The notes below the pieces were generated by a model. That model saw only the letters and a list, made by a program, of their open reading frames with translations. It had not been told where the DNA came from and ran no database searches. Positions 42,833-51,651 of a stretch of 64,000 nucleotides of DNA are shown here, piece by piece. Numbering within the stretch: position 1 is the stretch's first letter; each line of letters begins with the position of its first letter. A program made the translations under genes and the position numbers. This stretch comes from Ochrobactrum vermis (lineage in GTDB: Bacteria; Pseudomonadota; Alphaproteobacteria; Rhizobiales; Rhizobiaceae), in contig NZ_PCOC01000003.1 of assembly GCF_002975205.1 (NCBI RefSeq), forward strand, positions 186,001 through 250,000, in the 5' to 3' direction.

Positions 42833-43702
42833 ATGTCTTTGACTGGCATTTTCAGATCATCCCATCAGCGCCGAGTGTTCTTATTGACATCGGCACTCAT
42901 TATAGTGGTTTCCGTCGTCGTTATATGGGCGATATACTATTTCGCACCTGACACGAGGGGTTGGAACACGCTCAACAGCCTTTTGGTTTCGGTTGTTGCG
43001 AGCGCCGTTTTCGCAGTCGTATCTGCTCTCTACCTTTCATATTTTTTCGTAGACACCGAGCATGCGGAGGCACGGACCAGGCTGATCCCTCAGGATATTG
43101 GTGGCGCGCTTCGCAGCATTGCATCTGAAGCGACGGACTATAAAATCTTTGTCCGTACCGGCCGCCATTTCAGAGCGGAGATACTCCCGATATTGCGAGA
43201 TAACGCGGTCCGAAGGCGGCGTGCCGTCAATGTCGAAGTGATCCTTTTGGATTTTCGGGACGACAAAGTCTGTGAAGAATATGCAAATTACCGGCGCACT
43301 GCCTCATTTGACCGCATACTTTGGGACACCAGCTACGTTCGGAAGGAAGTAATGGCGACGATCCTCGATCTCGCCGCAGCCTCCTCAGAATATAAAAGCT
43401 TCTTGAATATCTCATTGTTTCTGAGCGATCGCCTTTCCACGTTTCGGATCGAAGGATCGTCGCAGGAGATCATAGTGACGCGTGAAGACCCCAAGGATAT
43501 GGCCTTCCGCTATCCGCGTTCTGACAGCGACCACGCAGCATTCTTGACCGAATTCAGTTGGATAAGGCAGTTTGCTGATCCGGTGGTTCTTTCGTCAGGA
43601 CCGCAGCCCCTTGAAGATATGTTCGGTGAACTCGACGTGATCTCCACCCTTGAACAACAAGCAGAAAGATCACGTGGCTCCAGGTCTCCATATGCGCGCT
43701 GA
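42833..43702 (+). CDS. two-transmembrane protein with PLD-like soluble domain, unknown
   Basis: 289 residues. Two N-terminal membrane helices (LLTSALIIVVSVVVIWAIYY and LLVSVVASAVFAVVSALYLS) are followed by a cytoplasmic domain with YKIFVRTGRHFRAEILPILR and VNVEVILLDFRDDKVCEEYA, the pattern of phospholipase-D-like or DUF5919 domains without a clear HKD motif. Two-TM plus sensor or effector domains are common among membrane-disrupting defence effectors. It overlaps the next gene by 11 bp, indicating a two-gene unit. The function is not known. Confidence 0.6.
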   Translation: MSLTGIFRSSHQRRVFLLTSALIIVVSVVVIWAIYYFAPDTRGWNTLNSLLVSVVASAVFAVVSALYLSYFFVDTEHAEARTRLIPQDIGGALRSIASEATDYKIFVRTGRHFRAEILPILRDNAVRRRRAVNVEVILLDFRDDKVCEEYANYRRTASFDRILWDTSYVRKEVMATILDLAAASSEYKSFLNISLFLSDRLSTFRIEGSSQEIIVTREDPKDMAFRYPRSDSDHAAFLTEFSWIRQFADPVVLSSGPQPLEDMFGELDVISTLEQQAERSRGSRSPYAR

Positions 43703-44330
43703 ACTCACTTTTCCTCTCACGCTGGAGTATGTGCATACCGTACCAACCGAGCACCTGATGGCTGCACTCAAGAACTGGTTATGCAGCACAAATCCGGTTT
43801 GCTTGGTGCATCCTCATGGATTTTTCGTTGTTCCGGTTGACCGAACGGAAGCTGGCGATTGGAGGTTCCATTTCTGGCCGAAGGGGAAAAGGCCAATTCG
43901 AGGCATGCCTGCTTTAATTCATACCCATGATCGGCACGTTGATAGCCGAATACTGTCCGGCCAACTGACTAACATCACCTATGATGTTGCTTCGGCGGGA
44001 AGTGACGGGTTACCTCTCTACGAAGTCGGGTACGGCGGCGATAGGTACGAAAAATCGACGTCAAACTTTCTCGTCAAGACTTCAACTCGAGTTGGAGTCC
44101 GCCCCGTGAAAGCCGAGACGCTAGTAACCGGTCAACACTACCGAGTTGACCGACACGCCTTCCACGAGGCTCAGGTGTCCGAGAGCCTTTGTACCGCAAC
44201 CCTGGTTTGGATGCATAGCAGGACACCCGGTTCTGTGAAGGTGGTTGGCTGTGATTGTTATCCTGATCGGATAGAGTTCACCAGGACAGACTTCGCGGGA
44301 GCAGACCTGGCGAAACTTCTGCCTGCGTAG
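43692..44330 (+). CDS. cupin-like protein, unknown, paired with the 2TM gene
   Basis: About 212 residues from the ATG at 43692 (an upstream TTG in the same frame is possible). The pattern HTHDRHVDSRILSGQLTNITY and HYRVDRHAFHEAQ resembles the metal-binding motifs of cupins and cysteine-dioxygenase-like enzymes. The rest (GFFVVPVDRTEAGDWRFHFW) is a globular beta-rich protein. No signal peptide. Overlap with the 2TM gene implies joint action; it could make or destroy a signal for that effector. The role is speculation. Confidence 0.55.
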   Translation: MRAELTFPLTLEYVHTVPTEHLMAALKNWLCSTNPVCLVHPHGFFVVPVDRTEAGDWRFHFWPKGKRPIRGMPALIHTHDRHVDSRILSGQLTNITYDVASAGSDGLPLYEVGYGGDRYEKSTSNFLVKTSTRVGVRPVKAETLVTGQHYRVDRHAFHEAQVSESLCTATLVWMHSRTPGSVKVVGCDCYPDRIEFTRTDFAGADLAKLLPA

Positions 44331-44492
44331 CTGAGGATTGTCGGCCTGTGGCCAACACCATTGACAACAGGTTTTCCATACATTGAATAAGTAACGCCAA
44401 AAGTTACAGCTTGCAGCCGACAATAGCCAAAGTCACCATTTGTCTCAGAAACGGTCGTTTTTGTCACAGATGGGAAGGTTGGGCATGGGGAG

Positions 44493-45023
44493 TTGGTCGG
44501 TTACGTCCGTGTTTCGAAGTCAGACGGCAGCCAGGTACTAGACCTGCAAAAAGACGGCCGCCGGGGTCTCCAAGGATGCCTCAAGGCCCTGCGATCCGGC
44601 GACACGCTGGTAGTCTGGAAGCTGGATCGTCTGGGTCGTGATCTTCGGCATTTGGTCAACACTGTAGATGACATGTCGAAACGCGGTTTCGGATTGAGGG
44701 TGCTATCAGGGCAGACGCCAATCGACACCACCACCGCACAGGGCAAGTTGATGTTTGGCATTTTCGCGTCTCCCGCAGAATTCGAACGTGAGTTGATCCG
44801 AGAGCGGACGATCGCTGGTCTTGCCTCCGCTCGCGCCCGTGGGCGCGTGGGTGGCCGAAAGCCGAAGATGACGCCCACGAAGATAAGGTTGGCGCAGGCC
44901 GTTATGGGGCAAGGGGAGACCGTCGTTGCCGATCTATGTGCGGAACTCGGTGTATCCCGTCAGACGTTGTACCGCTACATAAGGCCTGACGGAAAACTTC
45001 GAGCTGCTGACAACCTAACGTAA
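44493..45023 (+). pseudogene. serine recombinase (resolvase/invertase) with internal deletion
   Basis: 176 codons with the resolvase start LVGYVRVSKSDGSQVLDLQ (catalytic Ser kept), TLVVWKLDRLGRDLRHL, GIFASPAEFERELIRERT, and a C-terminal helix-turn-helix ending RQTLYRY. Between LDLQKDG and GLQGCLKALR about 20-25 residues of the catalytic domain are missing compared with the family. The natural ATG at 44485 is out of frame, leaving a TTG. Probably inactive; it likely served the insertion of this island. Confidence 0.75.
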
Positions 45024-45073
45024 GGTTCGGGACCATCATCATCGGCAGGCTGCCATCCCCTTGTCGATGGAGG

Positions 45074-45775
45074 TCAAAGCGGGAGGTGGTCCATTCTCAC
45101 GCCGAAGTATCCCGATGGACCATCGTAGTCCGATATGCTTGCGTAGCCACAGTAAGCTATCAGAATTGAAGGGGGGCTGCACGGTAGCATCGCCGAGTGC
45201 CACCAGGTTAGATGATGTCGAGTGAGGCGAGACCGTAGTGCCATTTCTCGACGTACTCCAAGAAGCTCTTTAAGCAAAGATTTGTTGTAAGGGCGGTGCT
45301 TGGCCTCGACTCCAATCAATAAGTCCCGAGTTTTGGGGTATCCGTCCGAAATGTTGGGCCTCGTCAATATCAGATCGAGCTCGTGAGTGTCCCCATATGT
45401 CGGGATAGTGAGAGTGTGGTTCTGGTTGGTGGCGCTCAGGGTCTCAAATTCTGTATTAGTCCAAATTTCAGCGATTGGATGGCTGCCTCGGTGCATGATA
45501 ACACAGGGCCATCGCCGCCGATCAATAGGCCCTCCCTTCGATCTGAACCGGATTTCCGTGCCACTTTGCAACGTAAACGAAATCCTGGGATCAGCCCGTT
45601 TGAGTTCATTCAATAGCGCAACCAGACATCGTAGCTCGTAAGCCTTATCGGCCATACTTGCCCCTGAAAGCAATTGGCCAGCTGTTGTGGCATTGACGCT
45701 CAGGTGATTTTGGAAGGCCTTTTGCAGCCGGCGGATGACAGCTACTGAAACTGGTGTTCTCGTCGGTGCCTTCAT
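45074..45775 (-). CDS. PD-(D/E)XK nuclease-like protein
   Basis: 233 residues. The core HELDLILTRP...DLLIGVEAKHRPYNKSLLKELL shows D-(x)n-E-x-K, the metal site of PD-(D/E)XK nucleases. A helical N-terminal part (AVIRRLQKAFQNHLSVNATT) and a beta-rich part (FTLQSGTEIRFRSKGGP) precede it. The last 60 residues contain the WWHSAML and SILIAYCGYA segments. Its start overlaps the upstream acidic-tail gene by ATGA, so the two form an operon. Not a known restriction enzyme; a defence nuclease is plausible. Confidence 0.7.
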   Translation of the reverse strand: MKAPTRTPVSVAVIRRLQKAFQNHLSVNATTAGQLLSGASMADKAYELRCLVALLNELKRADPRISFTLQSGTEIRFRSKGGPIDRRRWPCVIMHRGSHPIAEIWTNTEFETLSATNQNHTLTIPTYGDTHELDLILTRPNISDGYPKTRDLLIGVEAKHRPYNKSLLKELLGVRREMALRSRLTRHHLTWWHSAMLPCSPPSILIAYCGYASISDYDGPSGYFGVRMDHLPL

Positions 45776-46251
45776 GGGTTCATCCCGCCATCATTGTTGT
45801 TGTCGTCATCGTTATCGTTATCGTCACCGTACTCGTCCGGAAAAATCAGCGTCGGGTCATAGTCACCACTTAATATCTCACCAAACCATTCTAGGTCTTC
45901 GATCAATTGATCAGTCGAGGGACCAGCCAAAAAGGGAACGAAGGCTTCGCGTCCTCGCTCATTCGACTCAACAGCCACAGTAAGACGCTTTTCTGGTTCC
46001 GTGGAATTCACCAACTTATCAATTGAATAGACAAGCTCCTCCCGAAAAGAGCGTGTTCCAAGCTTTAGGTGGCCCAAAAGATCGAAATAGTACATTTTCA
46101 CACGATCTCTTATACTGAGATCGAAATTGTCCATCATCGCCGCAGTCGCATGGCGATCCCAGTCAGAGTAACCGGCCCGGATTGTGAGAACTCGCAGTTC
46201 ATTGAAAATCGCTTGCCATTCTTCGGGCGAAATATCTGGAGACGAGGGCAC
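45772..46251 (-). CDS. unknown protein with acidic Asp/Asn tail, partner of the nuclease
   Basis: 159 residues. A globular helical body (EEWQAIFNELRVLTIRAGYS, DRVKMYYFDLLGHLKLGTRS, QLIEDLEWFGEILSGDYDP) is followed by a tail of Asp and Asn (DDNDNDDDNNND), encoded by a GTC/GTT-rich microsatellite on the plus strand. The acidic tail could mimic DNA and hold the nuclease at 45074 inactive, an inhibitor or sensor role; this is inference. No family is recognised. Overlapping ATGA with the nuclease gene. Confidence 0.6.
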   Translation of the reverse strand: MPSSPDISPEEWQAIFNELRVLTIRAGYSDWDRHATAAMMDNFDLSIRDRVKMYYFDLLGHLKLGTRSFREELVYSIDKLVNSTEPEKRLTVAVESNERGREAFVPFLAGPSTDQLIEDLEWFGEILSGDYDPTLIFPDEYGDDNDNDDDNNNDGGMNP

Positions 46252-46768
46252 TGCAGGGTCCTTTTCAACTGAGTTCAGAGTCTGCCAATTTGATCACCCT
46301 GTGCATCTATCACCGTAGAGTATGAGTTGTGCAGAGGGCACACCTTTTGGGTGCGATCTACATGAGCGACTTCTGGTTAAATATGCCTTTAGCCGCCTCG
46401 GATTTGGAGGCTTATAGAGCTCCGCGGCCCTTTAGCGGTCGGCTATTTGATTACTAGGAACGCCAGGAACGCTGACCGCTCGCAAGATCAGTGCAGCAGC
46501 GCGCATCGGGTCTGCCGAGATTGCCTACGCGTTCGACACTGCCACCGAAATTGCCCCGCTTACACCAACAGCGCCATTTCCAGCAATGCGCAGCGTGATA
46601 ATCTCTGGGAGAGCAATCAGACATGCCATGCCCGCGCGCGTGCCTTCGAATTGAGCAGGTTCTCGCTTATCGCGATTCTTAGAGCAAGTAAAAACAATAA
46701 CTTATCATTGTTTTATCAACCTAAACGGCGCTTAACTTTCGTTACATTGACGGTAATTTCCTGGGTTT
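46252..46768. other. intergenic region left of the inverted repeat
   Basis: No gene is supported in about 500 bp; frames are short and lack ribosome sites. It becomes AT-rich toward 46700-46760. Confidence 0.4.
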
Positions 46769-46803
46769 ATCACCATCGATAATTATACAGTATCGATGGT
46801 GAT
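46769..46803. repeat. perfect 12-bp inverted repeat with 11-nt spacer
   Basis: Arms ATCACCATCGAT and ATCGATGGTGAT surround AATTATACAGT. The size is near that of tyrosine-recombinase core sites (two arms around a short spacer), and a tyrosine recombinase gene lies about 880 bp to the right. It could equally be an operator for the lipoprotein gene at 46903. No U-tract, so it is not a terminator. Confidence 0.6.
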
Positions 46804-46902
46804 TGATTTCAGGACGCAAATCAGTAAAAGTCGGCTCTGTGCACAAGACAGAGAAGCTGGTAATTCGTTGATCAGGTGCAAGTCATCGACCGGGGAACGA
46901 CG

Positions 46903-47658
46903 ATGCCACTCAAACATAATGCCATCGCATGGACGCGGCTTTGCACTGTCGCAGTCATGTTACCGCTTGGTGCATGCACGGAAAAAGTTCCCGATATCGA
47001 TCCGGTTGCCATGGCCGAGGATGTGCGGATCGTAATCGGTGGTGAAAGCTTTATCCTGCCGCAGGTTGCCATTGATCGTACATGGAATGGCGGATTTCAG
47101 GTTTGGATTGGCGTTTATGGATCCACGGGCGAACTTCTGAAATCTCGCGAGATATGTCCGCTCTTGACCAGACAGTGGTCACGTTCGATTTGCGAGAGCG
47201 CTTTTTCGCCGCTTTATCAAAGTCTGCCTGACCGCCTGGCAATCATGCGGCCTAGTGCGCTTCCGATTTACGGTAATGCATTTTTGGCCGACACCAACCA
47301 GTCGAAGTACGATGTTGTCGCAGGAATTCAGTTTTCTCTGGAGAAGGCCAACCTAGCATGTTCCAACGCAACTTCGATTGGCCACCGCTTTTGCTTCGCC
47401 GGTATTGGCCTGGATAACGGTCTGATCGCACTTTGGAACGCCGAAGATCGAAGCAACGATAACCGCATGGGTAAAATGGTTCAGAGCTTCGTCAAGAATG
47501 CAATCGGCCTCACGGAGGACTTTTCCACCCTGGATCGCGATGCTGTGAAGTTGCGAAAACCGTTCGCACCATGTTTTGCTGGTCAGCCCTATGATAAGAA
47601 AACGATGGCACGTGTTCAAGATTATGCCGATTTGTTGACATGCACTCCCGGCCAATGA
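46903..47658 (+). CDS. lipoprotein of unknown function
   Basis: About 251 residues starting MPLKHNAIAWTRLCTVAVML after GGGGAA; the lipobox LPLGAC gives a lipidated Cys near residue 24. The mature protein has paired Cys residues (EICPLL, SICESAF, NLACSN, HRFCFAG, FAPCFAG, LLTCTPG), suggesting disulphides in the periplasm. No known domain is seen. It is located between a long inverted repeat and a recombinase gene, so it is probably a cargo gene. Confidence 0.7.
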   Translation: MPLKHNAIAWTRLCTVAVMLPLGACTEKVPDIDPVAMAEDVRIVIGGESFILPQVAIDRTWNGGFQVWIGVYGSTGELLKSREICPLLTRQWSRSICESAFSPLYQSLPDRLAIMRPSALPIYGNAFLADTNQSKYDVVAGIQFSLEKANLACSNATSIGHRFCFAGIGLDNGLIALWNAEDRSNDNRMGKMVQSFVKNAIGLTEDFSTLDRDAVKLRKPFAPCFAGQPYDKKTMARVQDYADLLTCTPGQ

Positions 47659-47683
47659 ATTTTCTTGCATGCTAGGATTCAGA

Positions 47684-48835
47684 ATGACAAACGCATCGAA
47701 AGTCTTATCGGACAGTACTTTGAGGCGCGCCGAACAACTGGATGCCATCGCTTCGATCCTGCCGATGAACCGGCGCGACATGCTGGCCGGCATTTTGACC
47801 GATGAGGATGTCGAGACACTGCGCCATCTGGTCAAGGAAGGCATGGGCGAAAACACGTTGCGTGCGCTGACCTCGGATCTGGCCTATCTGGAAGCCTGGT
47901 CGCTGGCCGCAACCGGTAGCCCCCTCCCCTTCCCGGCACCCGAAGCCCTGCTCCTGAAATTCATCGCCCATCATCTGTGGCGACACCAGCAACGCGAGAT
48001 CGATCCCGATCACGGCATGCCGGCAAGCGTGGAGGAGGAATTGCGCAGCCAGGGCTTTTTGCGCGCATCCGGACCGCATGCGCCAGCAACTGTGCGGCGG
48101 CGTCTGTCCAACTGGTCGACATTGACCCGCTGGCGCGGGCTGGAAGGATCGTTTTCGGCACCGTCCGTCAAATCCGCTCTGCGTCTTGCCGTGCGTGCCA
48201 CCAATCGTCCGCGCAGCCGCAAGAGTGCGCAGGCCATTACCGGCGACATCATGACGAAACTTCTGGGAACCTGTGTTGGCAACGATTTGCGCACACTGCG
48301 CGATCGGGCCATGCTGATGGTCGCTTTTGCCTCTGGCGGCCGCAGGCGCAGCGAAGTCGCACGGCTTTCAATGGAACAGCTCACTCTGGAAGAGCCTGTA
48401 ATCGAAAAGGACGGCACCCCCCTGCCCTCTTTGTCGATCCGCCTGGGGCGCACCAAGACGGCCAGTGCCGAGCAAGACGAGGTCGTCTATCTGACCGGTC
48501 GCCCCGTCAACGCGCTCCATGCATGGATTGCAGCGGCGAAGATCGAAAGCGGAAGCCTGTTTCGCTCCGTCGATCGATGGAACAATGTCGGACGCCAGGC
48601 GATTGATGCCCAAACCGTCAATGCAATCGTCAAAGGACGAGCCGCGAGCGCCGGTCTCGATCCGAAGGCGTTTTCGGCGCACGGGTTGCGCTCCGGCTAT
48701 CTGACCGAAGCGGCCAATCGTGGCATTCCGCTCCCGGAAGCCATGGAACAATCCCGCCATCGCTCCGTGCAGCAGGCATCCGATTATTACAACAATGCCA
48801 AACGGCGTAGCGGACGGGCATCGCGATTGCTTTAA
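47684..48835 (+). CDS. tyrosine recombinase/integrase
   Basis: About 383 residues (ATG at 47684 preceded by AGGA). The N-terminal SAM-like core-binding domain (ENTLRALTSDLAYLEAWSLA) is followed by a catalytic domain with Arg in FASGGRRRSEVARLSM, HGLRSGY, HRS in MEQSRHRSVQQASDYYNN, and the Tyr nucleophile (DYYNNAKRR). All catalytic residues appear. This type is frequent on rhizobial plasmids. It could act on the inverted repeat at 46769 or resolve replicon dimers. Confidence 0.92.
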   Translation: MTNASKVLSDSTLRRAEQLDAIASILPMNRRDMLAGILTDEDVETLRHLVKEGMGENTLRALTSDLAYLEAWSLAATGSPLPFPAPEALLLKFIAHHLWRHQQREIDPDHGMPASVEEELRSQGFLRASGPHAPATVRRRLSNWSTLTRWRGLEGSFSAPSVKSALRLAVRATNRPRSRKSAQAITGDIMTKLLGTCVGNDLRTLRDRAMLMVAFASGGRRRSEVARLSMEQLTLEEPVIEKDGTPLPSLSIRLGRTKTASAEQDEVVYLTGRPVNALHAWIAAAKIESGSLFRSVDRWNNVGRQAIDAQTVNAIVKGRAASAGLDPKAFSAHGLRSGYLTEAANRGIPLPEAMEQSRHRSVQQASDYYNNAKRRSGRASRLL

Positions 48836-48936
48836 AGTGCAAACCCTCCATCCAACGATTAAGGGTGGCACGTGGAACGGGGACTTTTTACATTGGTCAG
48901 TAGAAGACGGACGGACGACATGGCATTGTTGTGGCT

Positions 48937-49374
48937 ATGACAGATGAACCCGATTTGCGCTTCAGCGGCTTCTCGCTTTGGATTGATGGACGCGAGTTCC
49001 CGGATGTGTCGGACTTCTGGGATGGAAACTGGCTGATGGTCCGCGCTCGCATGGAGGCGAACGGCGCACGTGTCGAATGTGAGGGCCCCGTTCTGATGAC
49101 CGTGGATATCAAGGAGTTCCGCGATCAACTCACTGCAATGACGGCCTCGTTGACTGGCGAAGCCACACTCAAGGGCTTAGAACCCGAGATCAATGCTGTT
49201 CTGAAGATGCAGAAGCTAGGGCAAGTTGAAGCGGTGATCGAAATTACCGCTGATCCCGTCAATCAACATCATCGTTTCGTCCTGGAGGGCGATCAGTCCT
49301 ACCTGCCCGGACTTATTCGTTCGTGCGACGCCATTCTCCGCAAGTTTCCTGTCATCGAGAAGAGAGGCGCCTGA
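48937..49374 (+). CDS. WapI-like immunity-type protein
   Basis: About 145 residues. FSLWIDGREFPDVSDFWDGN then WLMVRARMEANG and KEFRDQLTAM follow the pattern of WapI-family proteins (F.DANWL.V.G), which are often immunity proteins for contact-dependent toxins but are common as orphans. No toxin gene is adjacent. A GTG at 48931 would add two residues. Cytoplasmic, no signal peptide. Confidence 0.65.
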   Translation: MTDEPDLRFSGFSLWIDGREFPDVSDFWDGNWLMVRARMEANGARVECEGPVLMTVDIKEFRDQLTAMTASLTGEATLKGLEPEINAVLKMQKLGQVEAVIEITADPVNQHHRFVLEGDQSYLPGLIRSCDAILRKFPVIEKRGA

Positions 49375-49447
49375 TCGAAAGGCAACCACACAACTTAGCT
49401 ATTCCGAGCCAGAATAGCGCGTTTGGGGTGGGATTAAGCGCAACACG

Positions 49448-49861
49448 CTAGTTTTGCGGCGAACGGAGTAGACAGAACTCTTCGCCTCGGAAGCGAAGCG
49501 CAATATAGCTACATTGGTTCATATGATCGATCAAACAGGCTTGCTCTGGCATTGCCATTTCTTCCATCGTACAGCGCTCTTCCACACATGTTTGACTGTA
49601 AATCTGACCAGTGGGAACATGCGCGACGAAAAGCGAGGTCTTCGATCCCCTCGGATTGAGGGTTTCATATGCGGCTGTCAACCTCTCGAAAGCCGCACGA
49701 TCCTGCCCCACGGGGTCAAGGTCGATCCCCATCTCGCCAACCTCGCCGACCATTTTCATGTAGCGCAGATGTCTTGATTCAGAACAAACAAGCCGATCGG
49801 CCTTCGCAGAGATCGAATACGTCAAGACAATGGCACTGACGATAATCACTACCTTCCGCAT
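49448..49861 (-). CDS. secreted small Cys-rich protein, unknown
   Basis: About 137 residues from the ATG following AAAGGGAAAG. A signal peptide (VVIIVSAIVLTYSISAKA) leads a mature domain with six Cys (RLVCSES, TCVEERCTM, QACLID, QCSYIAL, FCLLRS), likely disulphide-bonded in the periplasm. A 24-codon upstream extension is possible but would mask the signal peptide. Family unknown. Confidence 0.65.
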   Translation of the reverse strand: MRKVVIIVSAIVLTYSISAKADRLVCSESRHLRYMKMVGEVGEMGIDLDPVGQDRAAFERLTAAYETLNPRGSKTSLFVAHVPTGQIYSQTCVEERCTMEEMAMPEQACLIDHMNQCSYIALRFRGEEFCLLRSPQN

Positions 49862-50025
49862 CTTTCCCTTTCGGTCTGTGTTTGATGGCCGTGCAAAGTT
49901 TTGGTTTTTGCTGTCACCCAAAATCTGCGACAACTCCGACCATCTTAACGTCAGCTTCAGGGAAAGTCATTCATGACGATATGGGGCCGCCATGAAGGTC
50001 GACAGCCGCCTGGATTTTACGAGAC

Positions 50026-50904
50026 TCAGATGTGCAAGGCTGCATTGAGCGCACTGCGCCCATCGCCAGCAAGCCAGGACGCAAAAGTCAGCAGGTCGGG
50101 GTTGATTTCGTGCATGAGCGTCAGATCGACCTGCTCGGCAAGCGGTCCGTCTTCCAGGCTCTTTGCCATATGCGCGAGATCAGCGTTTGCAGCGAGTACG
50201 TCGTCGGGAAACCGTTCATAGGTTATCGGACGACCGGCTGCTTCACTGAGGACGACCTCAAGCTCGCGCCCGGTGAGACGGTCGCTTGCGATCTTAAGCG
50301 TTGAGCCGCCAAAACGGGGCTTGTCGGCAAGCACAGCAGCAACGAACCTGCCGATGTCTTTCACGGCGGTTAACTGAATGGAATGGTCTAGCTGGATGAG
50401 GGAAACCAAATGGCCTTTGTCCAGACCGAAACCGGGACGCACAAGCATCTCCATGAAAATCATCGGCCGGATGATAGTGGCAGTCATGTCGAGTTGTCGA
50501 ATATGAGCTTCGATACGAGGTTTGGCGTCAAAACGCGGGACGCCTGTCAGTTCATTCCCAACGCTGGCACCTGATGAATAAACAAAATGGCTGATGCCGG
50601 TTTCAGCAGCGATATCCGCAATCGATATACCATGGCGAATTTCGTCCTCGGCGGCCAGGTTTGCTGGTAACACGCTGAAGACGCCATAGGCGCCTTTCAT
50701 CGTCGAGCGGATAACATCGGTTTCTTCAAATGAGCCCTGCACAAGCTCGATGCCTGCATTCCGCAATTGCAGCGATGCCACTTTGCTGGAATCCTGAACG
50801 AGCGCGCGAACGGGCCATCCTGCCTTCAACAAGGCTTTGGCGACAGATCCTCCCTGTCTTCCGGTGGCGCCGAAAACGAGAATGGGGTGCTTGCTATTGG
50901 TCAC
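50026..50904 (-). CDS. NmrA-family NAD(P)-binding protein
   Basis: About 292 residues, GTG start after GAGGG. The Rossmann motif PILVFGATGRQGGSVAKALL is followed by short-chain atypical reductase features (FVYSSGASVG, FDAKPRIEAHIRQLDMTATI). Such proteins act as NAD(P)H-dependent quinone or isoflavone reductases or redox sensors. It is divergent from an HxlR regulator, the typical arrangement for a redox-induced enzyme, with a 98-bp shared promoter. Confidence 0.88.
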   Translation of the reverse strand: MTNSKHPILVFGATGRQGGSVAKALLKAGWPVRALVQDSSKVASLQLRNAGIELVQGSFEETDVIRSTMKGAYGVFSVLPANLAAEDEIRHGISIADIAAETGISHFVYSSGASVGNELTGVPRFDAKPRIEAHIRQLDMTATIIRPMIFMEMLVRPGFGLDKGHLVSLIQLDHSIQLTAVKDIGRFVAAVLADKPRFGGSTLKIASDRLTGRELEVVLSEAAGRPITYERFPDDVLAANADLAHMAKSLEDGPLAEQVDLTLMHEINPDLLTFASWLAGDGRSALNAALHI

Positions 50905-51002
50905 TTGAAACCCTCGCGTTAAACAAGAGCCATCCATATATACAAATAGTGTTCAGCCGGAAGACGGCACATTTTTCAGCGTCAGGCACAAGGATTATAC
51001 CT

Positions 51003-51407
51003 TTGAAAGAAGAGTGCGAAGCCGGCCCAGCGCGCGGATCAGAGAACAACAGGCAATTTGCGCCCATTCCGTCAAACGGGATATGCAGCCTGCTAAGTGA
51101 CAAATGGACTGTTCCGGTTCTTTGGCGTCTTTCTCTCACTGTGGATCATCGACTACGTTTTTCAGAATTGAAGAAAGATGTCGGTGAAATCACCCAGCGC
51201 ATGCTGACGCTCACGCTGCGCAATCTCGAGCGTGACGGCTTTGTTGTGCGTCACTATTTTCCTGAAGTGCCACCACGTGTTGAGTATGAACTGACGGATA
51301 TCGGCCGCGGAGCCTTGCGTGCCTTGGAAGGTTTCAACTTCTGGGTCCACGACAATCTGGACGCCATCAAGGCGCATCGACGCGCTTACGATCAGACGAA
51401 GTTGTAA
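51003..51407 (+). CDS. HxlR-family transcriptional regulator
   Basis: About 134 residues. The winged helix (NGICSLLSDKWTVPVLWRLS then LRFSELKKDVGEITQRMLTLTLRNLERDGFVVR) is typical of HxlR regulators, which sense quinones or aldehydes. A TTG start at 51003 with AAGG upstream is chosen because no ATG fits; this start is uncertain. It probably controls the divergent NmrA-like gene and perhaps the nearby hydrolase. Confidence 0.85.
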   Translation: MKEECEAGPARGSENNRQFAPIPSNGICSLLSDKWTVPVLWRLSLTVDHRLRFSELKKDVGEITQRMLTLTLRNLERDGFVVRHYFPEVPPRVEYELTDIGRGALRALEGFNFWVHDNLDAIKAHRRAYDQTKL

Positions 51408-51651
51408 ATCCAGATCCCCGAGCTGAGTTCAGAAGTTCAGAGAACGGTTCTGATTAGCAAAGCTTAGCTACGACCGCTTTTCGCACTTTCGATTGCGCCC
51501 CTGGACAGCGACTTGGTCGAAAGCCGACTTTGATGACCGTACAGGAGCGCGACGGGATTGGGCGCGAAGCAATCAGCCATTTCAGCATGACAACAAGCGA
51601 AAGCAGGCTATTCTTCAGTGCGTTGCCGCACCAACGAAAGGAACGAATATT

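Noticed and set aside
45772..45840. GTC/GTT microsatellite as a non-coding repeat array
   Set aside because: It lies in frame at the end of the 45772-46251 gene and encodes its Asp/Asn tail.
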